The notes beneath the pieces were generated by a model. It was not told the DNA's origin and ran no database searches. It saw only the letters and a program-made list of their open reading frames with translations. The translations under genes were made by a program, and so were the position numbers. This document shows, one piece after another, positions 23,875-33,899 of a stretch of 64,000 nt of DNA. The stretch's first letter is position 1, and each line of letters starts with the position of its first letter. The DNA is taken from assembly GCA_003184365.1 (NCBI GenBank), contig NKYR01000016.1, positions 62,001 through 126,000 on the forward strand. The letters are read 5' to 3'. This stretch comes from Evernia prunastri. Its lineage: Eukaryota; Ascomycota; Lecanoromycetes; Lecanorales; Parmeliaceae.

Positions 23875-24878
23875 TATGTATGTCTTTGCTCCGGTCTCAC
23901 CCCGGCGGGTCTATGATGTTTCAAATGCAGGGAAGCGAAGCGCGGACCACTCGTTTTGGACGGATTGTGGGGGTGGAAGGGTAAGGCTTCGGTACGTCCT
24001 TCTGTGGGTGTGGTGTCAGTCGCAGGAACCGCATCGCTGAAATTAGCACATGCGGAGAAGCGGTCCAATACGAGAGACAACGCGTAAGAGGTCAGAAGCG
24101 ACGGAAAGCGATGGGGTTAGAATGAGCTTAACTAGGACGGCGAGGCAGCACAGCTATTCGCCCGCAAAGTCGTTAGATGGTTAAACAATGTATGAAAAGA
24201 TTGAATAGGCAGTCGTTGCTCTCGTTAGTAATAATCGCAATCTCGTATAAACTTGACAAGCCGTGTACGGGTATCCAAGCTTTGCACGAATCCAAGGTGA
24301 GCAAATGAGTGAGGGCCTGGCAAGGATGAGAGTATTGCTACGCCTTCGGGAGCCTTTGACTAGCACTTGTCATTAATACTATTCAAAAGGCTTCAATAAT
24401 TAACAATCAAACTGTCCAGCAAATCAACTAAACCTAATCATTCGAAAAGTTGTATTCCAGAATCAGCCCTTGTCAGCCTGACGTCCGGAATATCTCTCTC
24501 ATCCTCTATTGCGAAGATCATACTCATTCGTTGCTGGCAGATGACCTCTCTATTTTTGCCGAAAAAGCACGGACCAACGTCTTTGACGATGCTAATTGCT
24601 AGCAAAAGCAAGCAAAATACCATGAAATTTTACGCAGTCCCTCCGCAGATATATCAAGGTGTTTAAGAATATTTCTGTTGTCGACGAGCACATGTCCACG
24701 ACAGCTACTTATACTAGATAAAGGGGTTAACCGTTAAGGTATGCATTTTGCTTTACTTCAAAATTGCATGACTAGAGGAAGTTACTCGTAGAGTACGGCA
24801 GAATTTAAGTTTATTGGCCATGCGTGATGCTCGACGATCAGATGGATCATAAACCCATTGTACCAAAAAAAACCAGAA
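23875..24878. other. Intergenic region between divergent genes
   Basis: This holds the promoters of the coiled-coil gene (-) and the D-serine dehydratase gene (+). It contains AT-rich segments (24370-24430 and 24640-24740) but no ORF with supporting features. Confidence 0.5.
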
Positions 24879-26818
24879 ATGACTTTCGATGCCAAAACCC
24901 TCCTTCCTCTGCCATCGCACGCAGCGCTCCGTGAGGCCTTTGTAGGCAAGAACTTGAAAGATGTTCCTACTCCAGCCGCGGTCCTGGACCGGGCCGTGGT
25001 CGAAAGGAATTGCGCTCAAATGCTGAGGGCGTGTGAAGCTCTCCGGGTCGGATTCAGACCTCACGTTAAGACTCACAAGGTGATAATCCCCTCCCCCCCT
25101 CCCTTTCTGGTTTCTTTGACGCTGTATCTGTTCTCCACCTACTGAGAGACAGAAGCCGTTCGATCCTTGCGCTGTTCCACCTGGGATCAGCGGGGCAAGT
25201 TGCGAATGGCAATTGCCTTGGAGCTTCTCTATATCGCACATGAATTGTGGCTATTCGAAGCTCTGCTTTGTTCATTTCAAACACAGCTTCGTTGATTGGA
25301 CCGAGAAATATCGCCTTGGTCATAGTCTTCTGACAAGTGTGCTGTGTTCCCGCGGGTCCTCAAGGTAGTTGATTACGCAGCCGTTCAACATGAGACAATA
25401 TTGAGAACAGAGCGATAGAAGCCAAGGTGAAGAAAAGAAAAAAGTGCATGTGCAGCTCTCGAAGTCACTTTCCCTGTATATGCATTGATGACTCCTTTGT
25501 GGTCCATTCCAGAGCTAAGCTAATTGATCAATACTAAGACCGTCGAAGTCGCCCAATTACAGCTCGGTGACCGCACAAATGGAGTAAAAATAATTGTCTC
25601 AACGGTAGCAGAGGCCGAGCATTTGTCCGACTTCCTGTCCACATGTCGAGAATGGCAGCAATATGTCAACGTAAGCACAGTGACCCGACCCGCTCTCTGA
25701 GAGCATCTTCAAAGTCTGAAAGGTCACGCCAGATACTCTATGGCATACCATTACCCCTTTCTCAGACGGAACGTTTGGCGCAATTAGGGAAAAGACTCGG
25801 AGGTGGAAGCATAAGCGTCCTTGTGGACAATGCTTCTCAGCTCCAGGCCGCTAGAGGATTCAAGGACGTGGCAGGATTTCCACTCAAAGTCTTCGTCAAA
25901 ATCGATACCGGTTATCATCGAGCAGGAGTGAAGGTTGGAAGCGAAGAGTTCAACCGCCTTATCACCGATGTTCTCGACGAGGAGTCTCGCGGCACCGTGG
26001 AGCTCTTGGGCTTTTACAGTCATGCCGGACACTCGTACGGAGGTGACTCTGCGGTTGACGCAATGAAGCTCCTGGCCGTAGAGCTTGAAGGACTAGAGAA
26101 AGCGGCGAACCATGTCTTAACAGCTCGCGATCGCGCGCTACCGAGCCAGAAATACGTCCTTTCCGTGGGAGCTACACCTACAGCTACGTCTATAGAGAAT
26201 CTGCTCGAGAAAATGGCTCAAGAGGAATCTCCAATGGGAGGAGAGATTGCCAAGCTGAAGACGTTAATTGACCGCATCAATGCCACCAAGACCGTTGAGA
26301 TACATGCTGGAGTCTATCCATTCTTAGACATGCAACAGCTGGCCACACAAGCCAGTCCATCGGCTGTACCCGGCAGTGCGACAAACGACACCCCCAGCTT
26401 ATCAACCAGCGATATCGCCTTGACAATCCTCGCTGAGGTCGCAAGCGTGTATGAAAGTCGCGACGTTCCTGAAGCTCTTATAGCAGCTGGGTCCCTGGCG
26501 CTGGGACGTGATCCTTGCAAATCTTACAACGGGTGGGGCATCTTGAGTGCCTGGGGAATGCCGGTGGATCTGGGAGAGAGACGGTCTGGTTGGCAAGTGG
26601 GCCGAATTAGCCAAGAGCATGGTATACTGACAAGGGACGCGGACTTTGAGGACTACTCGCTACCGCCGTTGCAAGTCGGACAGAAGGTACGGGTATGGCC
26701 TAACCATGCTTGTGTTGCTGGTTCGGGCTTCGGGTGGTATCTGGTTGTCGATTCGCGGCTGCCTCAAGAGAGGCGTGATGAGATTGTGGATGTATGGATT
26801 AGATGTCGAGGATGGTAA
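24879..26818 (+). CDS. D-serine dehydratase (DSD1-type, PLP- and zinc-dependent)
   Basis: Converts D-serine to pyruvate and ammonia; fold-type III PLP enzyme of the alanine-racemase-like family. Exons 24879-25079, 25539-25670 and 25733-26818 give 472 aa, a little longer than yeast Dsd1. Motifs: TPAAVLDRAVVERN at the start, HVKTHK with the PLP lysine, VKIDTGYHRAG, GFYSHAGHSYG, YVLSVGATPTAT, EIHAGVYPFLD, and near the end PNHACVAG, whose His and Cys are the zinc ligands typical of the eukaryotic enzyme. Key residues appear intact. Intron 1 is 459 nt, far longer than others here. The start ATG 24879 keeps the usual distance to the first motif. Confidence 0.9.
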
Positions 26819-27606
26819 ACGCGTGCGACAGAAAGCTTTTGGGGAGAGATATCAAAGCCGGAGAAACTGATGTTGAATGATCATGTCAGGCTTACCGATT
26901 CCATCGATCGCCTGCTTTGCTCGTCTCAGCACGATCTAGGTCTTCCTGGATCTTCTTGGATCTGTCTTCTTTTTGCATGCTTTCTTTCTTTTGATTGCTT
27001 TGGTTGACTAAACCTTTAGCTTGAACGCCGGATCAGGCGACAGCAGAAAAAGATAAACTCAGTCCAAGCCGACGCCTTGCTGTGCTTGGGTTCGTCGATC
27101 TGCTGTCACCATCCCTGCGCCTCAAAAGCCAAGGCTCCTGTCTTCCGTTCTCATACATTGGTAGACATGAAAAAAACCTCAAGAGTGTCAGTCGAAGGCT
27201 ACTCGAGCTGGTATCATTCACTCCTCAGCACGGCGGAAATTGGCAACTGACTTTGCTAAAGCTACGCGATGTAAGCCTACTCCTAGGTTGTCTTTTCTTT
27301 TGCTTCCAAATTGGGCCGATCATTGCTAGGACTCAGACCACCCTTCAACAGTGCTGAGGTCAACATGGTGGACGAAAGAAAGAGAATGGTTATTATCTGG
27401 AGGGTTGTGCTGAAGAAGGGTATTGATTGGTGGATTAGCGAGGGGATGTTAGCGTGGGGCATTTGAGGCGAGTGAGGGTCTCACAAGCTGGCAAGCGGGA
27501 GGGAGGAAGAACCAATCCAGGAACGGGCAGACCGTCGTCAATCCAACCTTGAAGCTCAACTACCTTTACCTACCTACTACTACACCTCACCAAAACGCAG
27601 GACGGA

Positions 27607-27631
27607 TTTTTTTTTTTTTTTTTTTTTTTTT
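27607..27631. repeat. Poly-T homopolymer (25 nt)
   Basis: Uninterrupted run of T. The length may be inaccurate in the assembly. It could be a retroposed poly-A tail on the minus strand, but I see no recognisable retroelement beside it. Confidence 0.9.
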
Positions 27632-28199
27632 CCTAATTCTCCTCCCCTTACATATGATGCCCTGCAGATGCCACGAGATGAACATGTCTGTGAAGGAAAG
27701 AAGGATGCACCCCACGAATTCCCGAGGTATCCTCCCGGGCTGCAGCAAGATGCAAGCTTGACATGACATGCGATGATCAATAATTTCTTTGATCAACTTC
27801 CCCATCCTCGGAGATGGGAAAAGGTAAAAAAGACTGGTCTTCTTTATAATGATTTATCTCGGTGGCCAATCTGCTGAAAAGACAAGACAGGGTTGCTGAT
27901 AAGGGCGTTGTTCAGATCCACTCTTTTTGGAAAGAGCAGCAGAGGTTCGAGATAAGGGATTTGCCAAGACTCAAGAGTCAGCGTCTTCCCGGCTCTCGAC
28001 ATGCTCCAACGTCCTATCAAATGTTTAAAGTATATAAGTAAGCAATCAACAATTAATGTTTACCTACCTAGTTCAAATGCTCCAGCTTTATCGCTTTATC
28101 GCTTTTTATGATTGATTGATTTTAATTCTTTTATCGCTTTCCTTCGGCCACAGTTGGTCTAGGCCCATAGACCCTGATAAGGAGTTTCATCAAGCTTCA

Positions 28200-28541
28200 T
28201 TGGTTGTATATCCGCGAAAATCATTATGCGTGCTGACCTCAATCTCACCCAACAGGCTACTTTACCTTGCCTTGCCTTGCCTTGCCTTGCCTTGTCTTGC
28301 ATGATTGCAGAAACGCATAATTGCATCAAGGGTCCACTCGTCGCATGGGCGCCCAGACCCTCACANNNNNNNNNNNNNNNTTGGTTGTATATCCGCGAAA
28401 ATCATTATGCGTGCTGACCTCAATCTCACCCAACAGGCTACTTTACCTTGCCTTGCCTTGCCTTGCCTTGTCTTGCATGATTGCAGAAACGCATAATTGC
28501 ATCAAGGGTCCACTCGTCGCATGGGCGCCCAGACCCTCACA
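28200..28541. repeat. Duplicated ~165-bp sequence flanking an assembly gap
   Basis: Positions 28200-28365 and 28381-28541 are identical apart from one CCTTG unit (six copies on the left, five on the right). They sit directly on either side of 15 N. The repeat array plus the exact duplication suggest contig ends that overlap but were not merged. Confidence 0.9.
28366..28380. other. Assembly gap (15 N)
   Basis: Fifteen undetermined bases between two near-identical flanks. The true sequence probably lacks both the gap and one copy of the flank. Confidence 0.95.
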
Positions 28542-28741
28542 CCAGCCTAACCATGCTCCTACACATCTTGCACTAGGTACCTAAATTCTCCCATCCACCA
28601 GAACTCTTGCGTGTACTTGTACGCCCCCCACATGCATCTCCGCGCTGTCAAATACCATCATTGCCATAGGCTACTATTCCCAAGAACGTGTCTCAAACAG
28701 ATCTGGCCGGCTGTCAGATCGCGCTGTGGCTTCCTGGTTTC

Positions 28742-28747
28742 CTTATC
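28742..28747 (-). promoter_or_regulatory. GATA site (possible AreA/NIT2 site)
   Basis: CTTATC on the plus strand reads TGATAAG on the minus strand, matching the HGATAR site bound by fungal nitrogen-regulatory GATA factors. It lies about 370 bp before the nitrate transporter start. A six-base match alone is weak evidence; the context adds some weight. Confidence 0.35.
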
Positions 28748-28863
28748 AGGACAGCCGAATGTCAAATTCTAAACTTCGAATCAGACCCCAACCAAGCAAC
28801 ATAACCTCTACCGAGACTATTGCTTAGTCTACCTTGTCTACAGATCGTCCAAACTTTTTCCGA

Positions 28864-28871
28864 ATCCGCGG
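28864..28871 (+). promoter_or_regulatory. NirA/NIT4-like site
   Basis: ATCCGCGG matches seven of eight bases of the Aspergillus NirA consensus CTCCGHGG and lies about 245 bp upstream of the nitrate transporter ATG. The pathway-specific activator NirA acts with AreA on nitrate genes, so the site is plausible but unproven. Confidence 0.35.
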
Positions 28872-29113
28872 ACATATCGTCACTCTTTGCGGTGACAGAG
28901 AGGACAATCCCGGAAAAAGCACATCTTTCTACCCCATCTTCTACCCCATCTCCAGTCATCTAGCCCTCCAACATTTTCGCCTCTCTTTTCTACAAATACC
29001 TCCTCTTCCTCCCATGCCAGCTTGCTTCTTCCTCAAAGCTCTCCACATCTTGTCTGGCTTCGACCTGTCCGTAGTCGAGCTTCTTTCTGAACCACCTTCG
29101 GGAACCTACAACA

Positions 29114-30829
29114 ATGTTTGATGTCACAACACTATGGAGGGCCCCAGTGGTCAATCCAGTCAACCACAAAGCTCGCTCCATTCCTGGCCTCAACCCCGTT
29201 AATATGTATGGGCGTGTTTTCTTCTTTGCTTGGTTCGGTTTTTTCGTAGCCTTCTGGAGTTGGGTAAGACTGCCAAGCTTCAATACCTCGGGTGAAATTC
29301 TGTGCTAACCAGTCCTCAGTATGCCTTTCCACCACTGGTACGTCTGCCATGCCTACTCCAACTCCCAAGAGTGCCACAAGTCATCTAACGCTATCTAAGT
29401 TGACCCTCACCATTGCCAAAGACTTGAAGCTCAAGCAAACCGACATTGCCAACTCCAATATCATCGGTCTCGTTGCTACGTAAGGCCACTTGTATATCAC
29501 TTTGATGGGACATGACTGAACTCTTTTAGTCTCCTTGTCCGGCTAGTTGCTGGCCCGATGTGCGATCTCTTTGGGCCCCGATATACCTTCGCTGCCTGTC
29601 TGCTGGCTGGTTCCATACCCACTGTGCTTGCAGGTGCAGTCACCAACGCCAAGGGTCTCTTAGCTCTACGTTTCTTCGTCGGCATCCTTGGAGGTAGCTT
29701 CGTGCCCTGCCAAGTCTGGTCGACTGGCTTCTTCGACAAGAACATCGTTGGCACGGGCAACTCTTTCACGGCGGGCTTCGGTAATGCTGGAGGCGGTGTC
29801 ACATACTTCTTGATGCCCGCAATCTTCGACTCGTTAGTCCACCAGTCCGGCCTGACTCCCCACAAGGCATGGCGGGTGGCTTTCATCGTCCCATTTATTA
29901 TCATCGTCGCCACCGCCGCTTTGGTGTTGTTGATCTGTCCCGACACCCCAACAGGAAAGTGGAGCGAACGCCACCTCGCCGCGCAGCAGCATCTAGCGGA
30001 ACATGGCATCACGGGTGATGTCGTCGAGATTCCAGGAGCGATCACCGCCAAAAAGCCATCTTCCACCGAATCAAGCTCTCCCTCCCGAGACCCTGATGCG
30101 AAAATCGAATACGACGCCACCGGCGACCGCAAGGGCAGCTTTGATCACGAAGCCCAGATTGGCGAACAGCAGATGCTCGATGTCGCTCGCGGCGAGATCG
30201 TCCGCAAACCCACCTTCAAGGACGCAATGCCCGTCGTCTTCTCCCTGCAAACCCTCGTCACCTGCGGCTGCTACTTCTGCACCTTCGGCGCCGAGCTGTC
30301 CATCAACTCCATCCTCGGTGCCTACTACCTCAAGAACTTCAAAGCCCTCGGCCAAACCGGCTCCGGCCGCTGGGCCGCCATGTTCGGTCTGCTCAACGTC
30401 GCGTTCCGCCCGCTCGGCGGCCTCCTGTCCGACGCCATCTACGCCCGCACCGGCGTCTGGGGCAAGAAGTACCTCGTGCACACCTACTCCATCATCACGG
30501 GCGCGTTCCAGATCGCCATCGGCCTCACCGACAGCCACAACAAGAGCACCATGTTCGGCCTCGTGGCGGGCATGGCCTTCTTCCTCGAGGGCGCCAACGG
30601 CGCCATCTTCGGCCTCGTGCCCCACGTGCACCCCTTCGCCAACGGCATCGTCTCCGGCTGCACGGGCGGCATCGGCAACCTCGGCGGCATCGTCTTCGCC
30701 ATCATCTTCCGCTACCAGGGCACCGATTACGAAAAGACCATTTGGATCATCGGCATCATCACCATTGGGATCAACCTGTCCTTGAGCTGGATCAGGCCGA
30801 TCCCCAAGGGGCAGATTGGTGGGCATTAG
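29114..30829 (+). CDS. High-affinity nitrate transporter (NrtA/CrnA type)
   Basis: MFS nitrate-nitrite porter of the plasma membrane; imports nitrate with protons. Exons 29114-29263, 29320-29337 (only 18 nt), 29400-29479 and 29530-30829 give 515 aa. Family signatures: the N-terminal PVNHKARSIPGLNPVN, FGPRYTFAACLL, the two nitrate signature segments FGNAGGGVTYFLMP and CTGGIGNLGGIVFA, and a long central cytosolic loop (about residues 235-300) typical of the fungal proteins. All joins restore the family sequence, including the micro-exon encoding YAFPPL. Nitrate and nitrite reductase genes, often clustered with it, are not in this window. GATA and NirA-like sites lie upstream. The 3' half is strongly GC-rich. 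Confidence 0.93.
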
Positions 30830-31189
30830 GTTGTGCTGATCGGATGGATGAGACATGGGATGGGGAATGGGGAATTGGGGGAGGCGTATTTTTCACTGCG
30901 GATTTTTGGTGGGTGATGCGGTCATTTCATGTGTACATCTTGTAAAGTAATACGTACCTATTTGCATCTAAAAATACTTGTATTGGTATAATCTCACCAC
31001 CTCTCTTCTAGTGCCGTAACATCTTCTAGCGCCAGATCAAGTACTGCTTCTTGGGAAATGAATGCCTGCAAAGTTACGAGGCGAGGAATGAATCATGAAC
31101 TTTATTCTCGAGTGTCATGAATATGACGACTAAGAATACATAATCGAACCATTCCCTCATGATCATCACCTTTCCCAAAATCAGCCTCC
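30830..31189. other. Convergent intergenic region
   Basis: This is the 3' flank of the nitrate transporter and of Arp4. No feature is seen beyond probable 3' UTRs. Confidence 0.5.
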
Positions 31190-32723
31190 TCACTTACACC
31201 TCTTCTCCACGATGCTCGCCCCGTGCTCTTCGTATTCCTTTTTCGAAATCCACATTTGATGAAACGTCCCCAAACTCGCCAAGATACTCCCTCCGATCCA
31301 GCTCCCGAATTTCCTCTCCACCATCTGCCCGGATGCGACCATACGTACCCTGACCCCGGGATATGCAGCCTGTAGTTCCTGCTGTAAGCGATCGGTGAAT
31401 CCTGCGTACCAACTGGAGGCTCCGGTGATGACAATGTTCCCTAACAGGTGTGGACGGAGGTCGATGTCGACTTGTGATAAGGAGGATGAGATGAGCGCGA
31501 TGATGGTCTGACCTGGGGAAGGGGGAGGGTTGTTGGCATCCGAGAGAGTCATTTTGTGGTCGAAGATGCCTTCTATTGCGCGATACCGGTCGAGGGCGGG
31601 GAACATCTGGTTCCAACCATCGGGCATCTCGAACGGCTTGCCATTTTGTTGTCTCGCCGCGTCCATATTCGTCCCCCCTTGCGGTGAATGCCCACCGAGC
31701 CTTCCTGGTCCTGTCCATACATTTACAACGCTTTCCTTGAATTCTGTAAGCACACGCTCTTCTTGAAAATGCCGGAACGAGGGATGAGGTTCTGTTCCCG
31801 GAGCGAAGGTGCGGTGTGTAGCTTGTGCCCGAGCACCAGCCTCGACAGCCGTCTTGGATGTTATCAGGTAGTGTGGCGTGATGGGGATAGGTGGTTGAGA
31901 GGATGCGAAGAGAAGCCGCAGCTGGTTAGAGACGAAGTTGCCGGCCAGGGGTGAGCGAGTGACGGCTTTTTTAAGAATGAGGCCGTCGTGAACAGGTGTG
32001 ATGGAGATGGTGGAGGCACCTATATCAACGACAAGGGCTGTGGGCTTGCCAGAGGCGAAGCTATTTGCTGTTAGCATTAGGATTTGAGCAGGAGAAGGTG
32101 GGAAACAAACGCAGCTAAGACACCATTCCTGGCCAGCCAGAAGGCAGGGCAGCCCCAGTTCTCAATGGCTATTTCTATGCCCTTTTCTCGATCTTTGCCC
32201 GCATTCCAGCCGGTTTCGGTCATGAGTAGTGGGTTCTCGCCCAAAGGTTTTTCCTGCACTTCCACCCCTTCCATCGTTATGTCTTCGCTCGGGTCATTGA
32301 GACCGTTAGAGGCCAGTGGTGTAGGCTTTGTGTTGGTGAGTCGTGAGGTGATAGCATATTCCCATAGATTTGCTGCAGTGTCCCAATCCTCCACTGTGCC
32401 CTCCTTTGACATCACGTTGCTGATCGATATCCTGGGTAAGGGTATGTTTATCGAATTATCGCCAAAGAGTTTCTTGGCATGTTTGTGTTCGGATTCGGAG
32501 GGGATAAGGCCATAGTAGGACGGTACGATCGATTTGGGAACATCTTCTCCCGCGAAGCCAGCTCGAGTTGTGGAGTAACCGGGGTCAAGGACCAAGGCTG
32601 ATATCTCATCTGGGTGATCGAGTTAGTACATACGTGTTGTAGAGATAGATGGATTATCTGTGGCATACCTCCGCCGTACTCATTGGCATCTGGAGGCTTC
32701 GTCGATGCCTGCCCCGTAGCCAT
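31190..32723 (-). CDS. ARP4: Actin-related protein 4 (Arp4)
   Basis: Nuclear actin-related protein, shared subunit of the INO80, SWR1 and NuA4 chromatin complexes. Exons 32723-32669, 32609-32111 and 32060-31190 give 474 aa, the usual Arp4 length. Intron 1 has a perfect TACTAAC branch site; intron 2 uses a GTTTGT donor. Motifs: YGGGDEISALVLDPGYSTTRAGFAGED, KSIVPSYYG, FWLARNGVLAAFASGKPTALVVDIGAS (phosphate-2 region), NIVITGASSWYAGFTDRL, and the C-terminal WIGGSILASLGTFHQMWISKKEYEEHG. The central acidic region with GGTNMDAARQQ lies where Arp4 carries its insertion. A 79-codon ORF ends six nucleotides upstream of the start codon. Confidence 0.93.
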
Positions 32724-32729
32724 GGCAAG

Positions 32730-32969
32730 TCACCTGCGGAAGTAGCGAAAGATGCAGGTGACGGTCCCACAGACGGTCAAGAAAAGAATTGCCAAGAGTA
32801 ATGAAAGAATTATCAGGAGCACAAGGACTACGCCAGTCTGCTCAGAAGTCCAATCAGTATGTAAATGAAGCTCTCCGACTTCTATATGAATAAAGCCTTT
32901 CATGACGATGTAAAGCAATAGTAAGCGAATGATGAATATGATGGTTGATCGGTTTATCAAGGAAGCCAT
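32730..32969 (-). CDS. 79-aa two-helix membrane protein ORF directly upstream of ARP4
   Basis: ATG 32969 (context AAGATGG) opens a frame that ends with TGA at 32730, leaving six nucleotides (CTTGCC) before the ARP4 ATG on the same strand. The peptide has two hydrophobic segments (STIIFIIRLLLLYIVM and VVLVLLIILSLLLAILFLTV), a polar loop EVGELHLHTDWTSEQTG, and a basic end FRYFRR, as in small endoplasmic-reticulum or mitochondrial membrane subunits. I do not recognise the family. Its ORF occupies what would be the ARP4 leader, so it is either a translated upstream ORF, part of a dicistronic mRNA, or chance. The TTCCGCAG at its end could also serve as a 5' UTR splice acceptor for ARP4. Confidence 0.45.
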   Translation of the reverse strand: MASLINRSTIIFIIRLLLLYIVMKGFIHIEVGELHLHTDWTSEQTGVVLVLLIILSLLLAILFLTVCGTVTCIFRYFRR

Positions 32970-33291
32970 CTTGGGGGGAGAGTCCGGTGTGCAGGTTGAA
33001 CAAGAGGGGAAGGTAGCAGGGAGGATATTTAAAAGGAAAAGGAAGGGGCATTGGGACTCACTTTTAAATGCACATTTTCGCGGTTGCGCGAGCGGTGACT
33101 GGTGACTTTTTTTTGTGGAGAGCTTGATTGAGAGAAATTGAGAATTGCCTTACCTTACCTTAGGTTCCCACACCCAGGGTTTGCGGCCGCTTGGCGGGTT
33201 TGGCCGAGGGTTAGGGTTAGAGGGGCTCGTTCCTGCAGCGGGCGATCGACAACAGGGTTCTTTCCCACGCTGAAGCCTGAGGCTGATTCGG
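32970..33291. other. Promoter flank left of the hAT insertion
   Basis: Non-coding. Contains CCTTACCTTACCTTAGG and two TTAGGG units (near 33208-33220), too few to be telomeric. It was probably part of a divergent promoter before the transposon inserted at 33300. Confidence 0.5.
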
Positions 33292-33899
33292 TTGGTAAGT
33301 AGGGATGTAGGATTACAGGTCATAGACCACTATGACGGTAATTACGGTAAGTAAGACTCAGGCGCTATGACAGGCCTGTAATTCAATGTCATAGCTTAGT
33401 AATCATAAATCCGGGCTTATGATTGATCAAAATAGTCATTTTGCGGACAAAAATGCCAAGACTTCCGGAGAAGACTTCTCCAGAAGTCGACATTTTCATG
33501 ATATTTCATTGATATCAGTACTATAGCTATACCTCCACACTTCAGGCAGCGAGATAAGACTATTTAAAGAACTTTTCACGTACTAGCCCTCTCAGCAAAT
33601 GCGAAGATATATAAGAATATACTCTTTGAGTACTGCAGCTAATTTTGATAGACAAAAATTATCATATGCAAATATTGTATTAACAAATACGTTAATAAAG
33701 CAGCGAATGCTTCTCGCATAAAGAATCATCTCAAAGAATATTTTTTCTATCTCGAAAATCCTATTAATAAGCATTTCTATATCGTTGATGCGTGAAAGAA
33801 AGAGTAGATTAAACTGAAGATTGTCTATCAAAACGAGATCATATCTAACATGATAAGATCTTAAAACTATTCAGTTCAAGCTTTATACGCTTAAATTAT

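Larger units (their letters stand above)
26819..29113. other. Long non-coding stretch with poly-T, assembly gap and nitrate-transporter promoter
   Basis: No convincing gene. It contains a 25-nt poly-T run (27607-27631), a CCTTG pentanucleotide repeat, a 15-N gap with duplicated flanks (28200-28541), and the ~570-bp 5' flank of the nitrate transporter gene. Each is listed separately. Confidence 0.6.

Noticed and set aside
28199..28541. A real tandem duplication of 165 bp
   Set aside because: The copies abut an N gap exactly and differ by a single repeat unit, as expected from unmerged contig ends.
30071..30856. 261-codon minus-strand ORF
   Set aside because: It is antisense to the GC-rich half of the nitrate transporter, whose reading is certain. 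The product is a low-complexity Glu/Val/Gly/Ala peptide.
33205..33222. TTAGGG repeats as an interstitial telomere
   Set aside because: Only two units are present, too few to mean more than chance.
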